The notes under the pieces: generated by a model
The model's input: the letters and a program-made list of their open reading frames with translations, nothing else
What the model was told of the DNA's origin: nothing
Databases searched by the model: none
Program-made: the position numbers and the translations under genes
In this document: positions 7,877 to 13,996 of the stretch, piece by piece
Position numbering within the stretch: the first letter of the stretch is position 1
How the letters are laid out: the number at the start of each line of letters is the position of its first letter
NCBI GenBank assembly: GCA_046723735.1
Contig: JBKOVB010000013.1
Coordinates: forward strand, 1-32,464
Length of the DNA: 32,464 nucleotides
DNA from: RYN-111 sp046723735
Lineage (GTDB): Bacteria; Actinomycetota; Actinomycetes; Mycobacteriales; SCTD01
Direction: 5' to 3'

Positions 7877-8656
7877 TCAGACGAACTTCTGCGACGCGAG
7901 GAACTCGGCGACCTTGGCGCCGCCGTCACCCTCGTCCTTGACGATCTGACCCGCCTGGCGCGGCGGCTTGTTGGCGAACGACACGACCTGGGTCGGGGCG
8001 CTCGCGAGGCCCACGGCGGCGCTGTCGAGGCCGAGGTCGCCGATGCTCTTGGTCTCGAGCGGCTTGCTCTTGGCCGCCATGATCCCCTTGAACGAGGGGT
8101 AGCGCGGCTCGTTGATCTTCTCGACCACGCTGACGATCGCGGGGGTGGCGGCCTCGACGACCGCGTAGCCGTTGTCCGTGAGGCGCTCGATGGTGGCCTT
8201 GCCGCCCTCGACGGTGAGCTTGCGCGCGCCGGTCAGCTGCGGCTGGCCGAGACGCTCGGCGAGGAGCGCGCCCATGACCGCCATCCGGGAGTCGGTGGCC
8301 TCGGAGCCGGCGATGACGAGGTCGTACTCGAGACCCTCGAGCACCTTGGCCAGCGCGGCGGAGGTCTGCACGGCGTCGGAGCCGGCGAGGGCGTCGTCGA
8401 CCAGGTGCACCGCCTTGTCCGCACCCATCGACAGGGCCTTGCGGATGGTCTCGGTGGCGCGGTCCGGACCCATGGTCAGGATCGTCACCTCGCCGCCCTG
8501 GGCCTCCTTGATGCGCAGGGCCTCCTCGACGGCGTACTCGTCGATCTCGTTCATGACGACGTCGACGGACGCGCGGTCGAGGGTCTTGTCGCTGTCGTTG
8601 AGCTTGCGCTCGGCCCAGGTGTCGGGCACCTGCTTCACCAGTACGACGATGTTCAT
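7877..8656 (-). CDS. etfB: Electron transfer flavoprotein, beta subunit
   Basis: EtfB pairs with EtfA and holds AMP structurally. The 259-aa protein begins MNIVVLVKQVPDT, has the conserved NEIDEYAVEEALRIKE segment (about 36-51), TMGP and the SMGAD segment, and the signature VIAGSEATDSRMAVMG that forms the AMP/FAD-contact region. Length is normal. It is the first gene of etfBA. GGAGGA lies 12 bases before the ATG, a long spacing. The 297-bp upstream region contains a putative operator and promoter (8775-8794), also seen before ccr, and a large inverted repeat. This links the operon to fatty-acyl-CoA control. Confidence 0.96.
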   Translation of the reverse strand: MNIVVLVKQVPDTWAERKLNDSDKTLDRASVDVVMNEIDEYAVEEALRIKEAQGGEVTILTMGPDRATETIRKALSMGADKAVHLVDDALAGSDAVQTSAALAKVLEGLEYDLVIAGSEATDSRMAVMGALLAERLGQPQLTGARKLTVEGGKATIERLTDNGYAVVEAATPAIVSVVEKINEPRYPSFKGIMAAKSKPLETKSIGDLGLDSAAVGLASAPTQVVSFANKPPRQAGQIVKDEGDGGAKVAEFLASQKFV

Positions 8657-8774
8657 GCTCGGGTGCCGTCCTCCGGCTTCATGACGCGCGGACTTCGCGC
8701 GCGGGCGTGAGTGCGTGGGTCCCCGACACGGTAGCCGCGGCCGTTCATCCGCCGTCGGGCACCCTCTGCGTGGA

Positions 8775-8794
8775 CGATTGTTACCGGCGAGTAG
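8775..8794 (-). promoter_or_regulatory. Shared promoter/operator element upstream of etfB
   Basis: Read on the minus strand this is 20 bp matching CTACYCGYCRGTAACAWTCG, the consensus formed with the element before ccr (24569-24588); 16 of 20 bases are identical and both are oriented with transcription. The core has TAC and GTA half-sites around GC, as in many TetR-family operators. TAACAAT inside it resembles a -10 box, with TTGCTC 16-17 bases upstream as a possible -35. It lies about 118 bases before the etfB start, leaving a long leader. Confidence 0.5.
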
Positions 8795-8846
8795 CCAAGG
8801 AGCAACGGCGATGTGACGTGACCTCCACCACGCCGCCGACCCCGCC

Positions 8847-8904
8847 GATCATGGAGTTCTGGTCCGCTCGCCACGCTCAGGGGGCGGACCACAAGTCCAT
8901 GATC
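8847..8904. repeat. 58-bp imperfect inverted repeat between the enoyl-CoA hydratase gene and etfB
   Basis: Arms of 21 bases (8847-8867 and 8884-8904) pair at 19 positions around a 16-base centre. The arms begin and end GATCATGGA / TCCATGATC and contain TGGTCCGC / GCGGACCA. It sits just after the enoyl-CoA hydratase stop, where it could act as a terminator. Its length and the GATCA ends also fit a dispersed palindromic (REP-like) element. The rest of the 297-bp intergenic region holds the etfB operator and no convincing gene. Confidence 0.75.
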
Positions 8905-8953
8905 GCGAGGCGGGTGGGGAGGGGGTGGGGTACGGCGGGGCTGCCCCGCTCGC

Positions 8954-9733
8954 TCAGCGGCCGGTGAAGGTGGCCTTGCCCGGGCCGCTCTCGAGGAAGC
9001 TCCGCATGCCGGTCTTCTGGTCCTCGGTGGCGAACAGACCGGCGAACAGCGCGGTCTCGAGCCGCAGCGCGCTGTCGAGGTCGAGCTCGAGGCCCTCGTC
9101 AATGGCCTGCTTCGCGGCCCGCAGCGCCACCGCGGGGCCCGCCACGAACTGCGACGCCAGGGCGACCGCGGCGTCGTAGACCTCGGCGTCCGGAACCACC
9201 CGGTCGGCGATCCCGAGCGCGAGCGCCTCGTCGGCCGCGACGTGCCGGCCCGTGAACACGAGGTCCTTCGCCTTCGCCGGCCCGACCAGCCGGGTGAGCC
9301 GCTGCGTGCCGCCCGCGCCCGGCATCACGCCCAGCTGGATCTCCGGGACGCCGACCTTGGCGGACTCGCCCAGCACCCGGAAGTCGGCGGCCAGGGCCAG
9401 CTCGAAGCCGCCCCCGAGCGCGTAACCGGTGACCGCCGCGACAACCGGCTTGGGCAGCTTCGCGACGAGCTTGAGGGCGTCCTGCAGCTGGACCCCCCAC
9501 GCCAGCATGTCGGCGTAGGTCAGGGCCTCCATCTCCTTGATGTCGGCACCGGCCGCGAAGACCCGCTCGCCGCCGTACAGCACGACGGCCCGGACCTCGC
9601 TGCGGTCCCTCGCCTCGAGCGCCGTGGTCACGAGCTCCTCGCGCAGCTGCCCGTTGATGGCGTTCATCTTGGGTCGGTCCAGTCGGATCGTGCCGATGCC
9701 GCCCTCAACCTCGAGCCGCACGAAATCGCCCAC
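8954..9733 (-). CDS. Enoyl-CoA hydratase (crotonase family)
   Basis: Hydrates trans-2-enoyl-CoA to 3-hydroxyacyl-CoA. The 259-aa product shows the oxyanion-hole segments AAGADIKEM and YALGGGFELALA, and both catalytic glutamates, in GGFELA and in VPEIQLG, equivalent to Glu144 and Glu164 of rat crotonase. The PGAGGTQRL segment follows. A true hydratase, not an isomerase or decarboxylase, is therefore likely. The GTG at 9733 is chosen over a TTG at 9760 because GAGAGGA stands 7 bases before it. A TAGGGT -10 box (9761-9766, minus) would give a leader of about 20 bases. It may supply crotonyl-CoA to Ccr as well as serve beta-oxidation. Confidence 0.92.
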   Translation of the reverse strand: MGDFVRLEVEGGIGTIRLDRPKMNAINGQLREELVTTALEARDRSEVRAVVLYGGERVFAAGADIKEMEALTYADMLAWGVQLQDALKLVAKLPKPVVAAVTGYALGGGFELALAADFRVLGESAKVGVPEIQLGVMPGAGGTQRLTRLVGPAKAKDLVFTGRHVAADEALALGIADRVVPDAEVYDAAVALASQFVAGPAVALRAAKQAIDEGLELDLDSALRLETALFAGLFATEDQKTGMRSFLESGPGKATFTGR

Positions 9734-9760
9734 GTCAGCGTCCTCTCTCGGGGGTGCCAA

Positions 9761-9766
9761 ACCCTA
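9761..9766 (-). promoter_or_regulatory. -10 box (TAGGGT) of the enoyl-CoA hydratase gene, overlapping the divergent -10 box
   Basis: TAGGGT on the minus strand shares its TA with the plus-strand box at 9765-9770. Transcription would begin about 20 bases before the GTG at 9733, leaving room for the GAGAGGA ribosome binding site. Confidence 0.45.
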
Positions 9767-9770
9767 GTCT
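9765..9770 (+). promoter_or_regulatory. -10 box (TAGTCT) for a leaderless transcript of the acidic-protein gene
   Basis: TAGTCT is 6 bases from the GTG at 9777, the leaderless arrangement. It overlaps the divergent enoyl-CoA hydratase -10 box by two bases. Confidence 0.5.
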
Positions 9771-9776
9771 CACGCT

Positions 9777-10439
9777 GTGTTCCGGGACTCCCGCGGTGTG
9801 GTGCACACCGTCAGCTCTGCCGACCCGCTGGACGACCTCCCGGCCTCCGCCGCGGGGGCGCTGGCCCGCACGCTGCTGGTCCCGGTCCACGGCGACCTCG
9901 GCACCGCGCTCGAGCGCTGCGACGCGGTGGGGGCGCTGCTCGACCGCTGGCAGGACGCGTTCTTCGCCGCCCTCCCGGCAGAGGTCGACCTGGAGGAGGA
10001 GGAGCGGTACGCCGCGGAGGCGGGCGTGACGCTCGCCGACCTCGAGGACGGGTGGGACGACGACGACGAAGCCGAGGAGTACGACGACGACGAGGACTGG
10101 GAGGACGAGGTGCCTGGGCAGCTCGACCTGGACGTCCTCGACCTCGAGGCGACGCACTCGCTGCTCGGCCATCGCGGCGACCCGGTGACGGCCCGCCTGG
10201 AGGACGACCTGGTCGCCGAGCTCGAGCGCGACCTGCTGCTGCTGCCGATGCGCGTGCGGCTGGAGGCGCTGCTCGCCGCCTCCGCCATCGTCGACGGGTG
10301 GGCGGAGCTCCTGGCGGACCACGAGAAGTGCCTGGGCCACCTCGTGCTCGCGCACGGCACGGTCCCCGAGGAGCGGGAGCACGAGCAGCTCGCCGACCTC
10401 CACGCGACGCTGCACGCCGGCGCGCCCGGGCACGCGTGA
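9777..10439 (+). CDS. Acidic protein of unknown function, 220 aa
   Basis: A soluble protein with no signal peptide or membrane segment. Residues about 74-108 are an extreme acidic stretch rich in Asp and Glu (DGWDDDDEAEEYDDDEDWED), between an N-terminal alpha/beta-like part and a helical C-terminal half rich in Leu, Glu and Ala. The acidic linker suggests a flexible region that binds a basic protein or metal ions. The GTG start is supported by a TAGTCT box 6 bases upstream, and third codon positions are strongly G/C-biased, so I prefer this strand over the antisense frames. The family is not recognised. It ends 76 bp before the secreted propeller gene and may be co-transcribed with it. Confidence 0.7.
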   Translation: MFRDSRGVVHTVSSADPLDDLPASAAGALARTLLVPVHGDLGTALERCDAVGALLDRWQDAFFAALPAEVDLEEEERYAAEAGVTLADLEDGWDDDDEAEEYDDDEDWEDEVPGQLDLDVLDLEATHSLLGHRGDPVTARLEDDLVAELERDLLLLPMRVRLEALLAASAIVDGWAELLADHEKCLGHLVLAHGTVPEEREHEQLADLHATLHAGAPGHA

Positions 10440-10503
10440 CGCCCGCCACCTGAGCAGGAGATCGCCGGCCGAGCGCGAACACCTCCGGGAAGTCCTGCAA
10501 CCC

Positions 10504-10510
10504 AGGAGGA
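10504..10510 (+). promoter_or_regulatory. Strong ribosome binding site AGGAGGA of the propeller gene
   Basis: AGGAGGA ends 5 bases before ATG 10516 and decides that start over the in-frame TTG at 10513. Confidence 0.8.
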
Positions 10511-10515
10511 AGTTG

Positions 10516-13500
10516 ATGTCACTCGGTCGTCGCCGCATCATCGGCGGAGCAGCCCTGGCAGTTCTCAGCGTCGGCATCTGGTCGGCGCAGGCCGGCACGA
10601 CGACGCAGCGCAGCATCGAGGCCAAGAACCTCTTCGCCCGCCTTGACCAGGTGTGCAAGCACGCTGCCCCCGGCACGTACGGGCTGCCCGGCCACTACTG
10701 CGAGTCCCCCGACTCGGTGCTGAACGCCGTCAACGGCGAGTCGGTCGACCGTCAGGCCGCCGAGCACCAGCTGGCGGCGGTCCGCACCGCGCCGGACGGC
10801 ATGGTGCCGCCGAACGCCGCCGCGACCGCGATCGCGCAGCGCGACAGGCTGGCCGCCCGCGGCAGCGCCCCGGCGGACAGCCACGTGTGGCAGCGCAACG
10901 GCATCGGCCCGCTGCAGTCGGCCGACGCGGGGTACGGCGGTGTCAACGGCCTCGGCCTCGTCGAGCTCGGTGGCCGGGTGACCTCCTTCGCCTACGACAG
11001 CAAGCGACGCGTCATCTACGCCTCCTCCGCCGGCGGTGGCGTCTTCAAGTCCACCGACAAGGGCGCCCACTGGACCTCCGTCGGCGACACGCTGCCCACG
11101 CAGCTGATCGGTGCGGTCGGCTACTCCCCCGCCGGCGGAGGGACGCTCGTCGCCGTCTCGGGCGACGGCTCCTTCGGCCGCTACAGCCTCGAGGGCTCGG
11201 GCGTCTACCGCAGCACCAACTTCGGGAGGACCTGGACCCGCGCCGTGGGCGCCCCTTCGGACGCGTTCGGCTTCAAGGTGACGGTCGACCCGAGCAACCC
11301 CCAGGTCGTGTACGTCGCGACCGGCGCGGGCCTGTACCGCTCGGCCGACGCGGGCGCGCACTTCGTCAACGTCAAGCTGCCGACCGGCACGTGCGCCGGG
11401 AAGTCCAACCGTGTGAGGGGCTGCCTCCTCGCCAACGTCGTGACCGACGTGACCGTCGAGGCGCCAGGCGGCTCCACCAACGCCAAGGGCGGCCGTGTCA
11501 TGGCCGCCGTCGGCTGGCGGCACGGCCAGGCCAAGGCCTCGGACGGCTCCGTCGAGTCGCCGAACAACGGCATCTACACGTCCACCACCGGTCGTCCCGG
11601 CACCTTCACGAAGTCGGCCATGAGCGGCTTCACGCAGCAGGACAAGATCGGCCGCATCGGCCTCGGCGAGGCCTACGGCCCGCAGCAGGACCACGGCTAC
11701 GTCTACGCCACCGTCCAGAACGCCAAGGGCGGCGTGGACGACGGCATCCCGGCCACGCCCGACATCGACACGCCCGTCGGCGCGATCAACATCACCCAGA
11801 CGGCGCAGGCGAACGACGTCCTCGAGGGCATCTACGTCTCGCCGGACTTCGGCGCGACCTGGATCAAGATGGCCGACGGCCGCGAGCTCGGCAGCCCCAC
11901 CACCGGCTCCTCGCTGGCCGTCGTGTTCGCCGTCCTCGGCGGTTACGGCGCCGGCGTGCAGGCTTGGTACAACAACTGGATCATGCCCGACCCGACGCGT
12001 GCGCTCGGGGGCGTCCCAACCCGGCTGCTGTTCGGTCTCGAAGAGGTCTGGGAGAACGACGACAAGGGGTTGCCCCAGAACAAGCCCACGCACTTCCGCG
12101 TGATCGGCCGGTACTTCAGCGGCACCACCTGCCTCGGGCTCGACCTGTCCGGCACGCTGCCGGCGTACGCGTGCCCGACAAACCGCGACCAGGCCCTCAC
12201 AGCGACGACCACGACGCACCCGGACCAGCACGCGGCGCTGTTCATCCCCGACGGCGAGGGCGGTGTCACGCTGCTGGTCGGCAACGACGGCGGGGTCTTC
12301 TCCCAGAAGACCAACGCCTCCCCAGCCGACGACTTCGAGAACTCCAAGTGGGGCATCGGCGCGAACAAGGGCTTCGACACGCTGCTGCCCTACAACGTCG
12401 CGCGTGCCAAGGACGGCACGATCTGGATGGGCCTGCAGGACAACGGCACCGCGAAGATCGCCCAGGTGTTCAGCAGCGCAGGCAAGCTGCTGCACCGGTG
12501 GCGCCAGATCATGACGCTCGGCGGTGACGGCTTCTTCGTCGGCGTCGACCCGAACAACTCGAACCGCGCGTACGGCGAATACGTGGGCGGCGCGATGTCG
12601 GGCACCTCGGATGGCGGCAAGAGCTGGAGCGGGATGACGCCGCCCATCACGCACGGCCAGTTCTCCACGCCGTTCTCGGTCGACCCCCGCGACCCGAACC
12701 ACGTCATCATCGCCGGCAAGGAGGTCGTCGAGACCGGCGCCGGCCCGGCGACGTCCGGGGACGACTGGCACAAGGTGTTCGACCTCGGGACGGCGCAGCA
12801 CCCCGGCAGCGGCAGCGCCCAGGAGAGCGCCAGCGACGCGGCCAACTCGCAGACGGCGATCGACCTGTACGGCGCGAACGCCTACGTCGGCTACTGCGGC
12901 ACCTGCGACGTGCTTGAGGACAAGCGTCCGTTCCGCAGCGGCATCGCCACCAACGTCGCTGGCAAGAAGGCGCCGCAGCGGCTGAGCACGAACGGCTGGC
13001 ACATCGCCAAGGCGATCGGTCTGCCGGAGCGGCTCATCACCTCGATCGCGATGGACCACAAGGACCCGCGGGTTGTCTACGTGACGGTCGGCAGCTACAC
13101 CCGCCGCTGGACGCCGCCGGGGATGCTCGACCGCGCCACCGCGACGGCCGGCCACGTGTTCAAGTCGGTCGACGCCGGCGAGCACTTCGTCGACATCACC
13201 GGCAACCTGCCGAACACGCCGGCGAACTGGGTTACCGTCCGCGGCAGCCAGCTGCTGGTGGCCACCGACATCGGCGTGTTCGCCAGCCAGCCGTCGAAGC
13301 CGTGCGCGACCCGCACCGCCAAGGCCTGCTCCTTTGAGGTGCTCGGCAAGGGCCTGCCGGCCGCGCCGGTCGTCTCGATGCAGCTCGCGCCGTGGGACCC
13401 GAACTTGCTCACGGTGGCGTCGTTCGGCCGTGGCGCGTGGACCTACCGGTTCGCCCCTGGGCTGCCGGAGGGCCTGGCGCCGCCGAAGCCGAAGCTGTCG

Positions 13501-13977
13501 AAGTTCCTGAACCTCAAGGTGGCGGGCTTCGACTTCGAGTCGGGTGCACAGGGCTGGGTCGCGACCACCTCCGACGCCACCGGCGCGATGTCGTGGCGCA
13601 ACGGCCAGCCGGGGCACAACAGCTCGGCGAGCGAGCAGGTGGTGCCCTACACGCAGGACAACTCCGCGACGCTGAGCTCGCCGAGGATGCACCTTCCGGC
13701 GCCGAGCCAGGTGCGCGTCTCCTGGTGGAAGGCACAGGACACCGAGCCCTGCTGCGACGGCCTGACCCTGGACTGGTCGTCCGACGGGAAGAAGTGGTTC
13801 ACGGTCAGCAACAAGACCACCGCTGACGCGCAGTTCCCGACGTTCAGCCAGGACAGCGCGGCCTTCCAGGCCCCGGCCGGGTCGCTCTACCTGAGGTTCC
13901 GGGTGACCAGCGACGCGCTCATCGCGAGCCCGCCGTACCTGGGCGTGATGCTCGACGACATCGAGGTCCGTCGCTAG
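10516..13977 (+). CDS. Secreted Asp-box (BNR/sortilin-like) beta-propeller protein with C-terminal jelly-roll-like domain
   Basis: A 1153-aa exported protein. The N-terminus has GRRR then a hydrophobic run, with likely cleavage after SAQA (residue 26); the twin Arg leaves Tat export possible. Asp-box repeats (S-x-D-x-G-x-T-W type) occur near residues 179, 233, 276, 442, 697 and 884, the pattern of sialidase/sortilin-like propellers. Residues about 1003-1153 look like a MAM/jelly-roll beta-sandwich (FDFESGAQGW at its start, LDDIEVRR at the end). All 12 cysteines fall in six close pairs, which fits disulfides outside the cell. There is no LPXTG or C-terminal membrane anchor. ATG 10516 is chosen because AGGAGGA lies 5 bases upstream; the TTG at 10513 is too close. 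Enzymatic activity (glycosidase or other) cannot be assigned. Confidence 0.85.
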   Translation: MSLGRRRIIGGAALAVLSVGIWSAQAGTTTQRSIEAKNLFARLDQVCKHAAPGTYGLPGHYCESPDSVLNAVNGESVDRQAAEHQLAAVRTAPDGMVPPNAAATAIAQRDRLAARGSAPADSHVWQRNGIGPLQSADAGYGGVNGLGLVELGGRVTSFAYDSKRRVIYASSAGGGVFKSTDKGAHWTSVGDTLPTQLIGAVGYSPAGGGTLVAVSGDGSFGRYSLEGSGVYRSTNFGRTWTRAVGAPSDAFGFKVTVDPSNPQVVYVATGAGLYRSADAGAHFVNVKLPTGTCAGKSNRVRGCLLANVVTDVTVEAPGGSTNAKGGRVMAAVGWRHGQAKASDGSVESPNNGIYTSTTGRPGTFTKSAMSGFTQQDKIGRIGLGEAYGPQQDHGYVYATVQNAKGGVDDGIPATPDIDTPVGAINITQTAQANDVLEGIYVSPDFGATWIKMADGRELGSPTTGSSLAVVFAVLGGYGAGVQAWYNNWIMPDPTRALGGVPTRLLFGLEEVWENDDKGLPQNKPTHFRVIGRYFSGTTCLGLDLSGTLPAYACPTNRDQALTATTTTHPDQHAALFIPDGEGGVTLLVGNDGGVFSQKTNASPADDFENSKWGIGANKGFDTLLPYNVARAKDGTIWMGLQDNGTAKIAQVFSSAGKLLHRWRQIMTLGGDGFFVGVDPNNSNRAYGEYVGGAMSGTSDGGKSWSGMTPPITHGQFSTPFSVDPRDPNHVIIAGKEVVETGAGPATSGDDWHKVFDLGTAQHPGSGSAQESASDAANSQTAIDLYGANAYVGYCGTCDVLEDKRPFRSGIATNVAGKKAPQRLSTNGWHIAKAIGLPERLITSIAMDHKDPRVVYVTVGSYTRRWTPPGMLDRATATAGHVFKSVDAGEHFVDITGNLPNTPANWVTVRGSQLLVATDIGVFASQPSKPCATRTAKACSFEVLGKGLPAAPVVSMQLAPWDPNLLTVASFGRGAWTYRFAPGLPEGLAPPKPKLSKFLNLKVAGFDFESGAQGWVATTSDATGAMSWRNGQPGHNSSASEQVVPYTQDNSATLSSPRMHLPAPSQVRVSWWKAQDTEPCCDGLTLDWSSDGKKWFTVSNKTTADAQFPTFSQDSAAFQAPAGSLYLRFRVTSDALIASPPYLGVMLDDIEVRR

Positions 13978-13996
13978 GACGCTTCCGAGGCGGCGG

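Noticed and set aside
10519..13692. Minus-strand open frame of about 1057 codons opposite the propeller gene
   Set aside because: Its product is repetitive Arg/Val/Gly/Asp without domains; the plus strand has a signal peptide, ribosome binding site, Asp boxes and paired cysteines.
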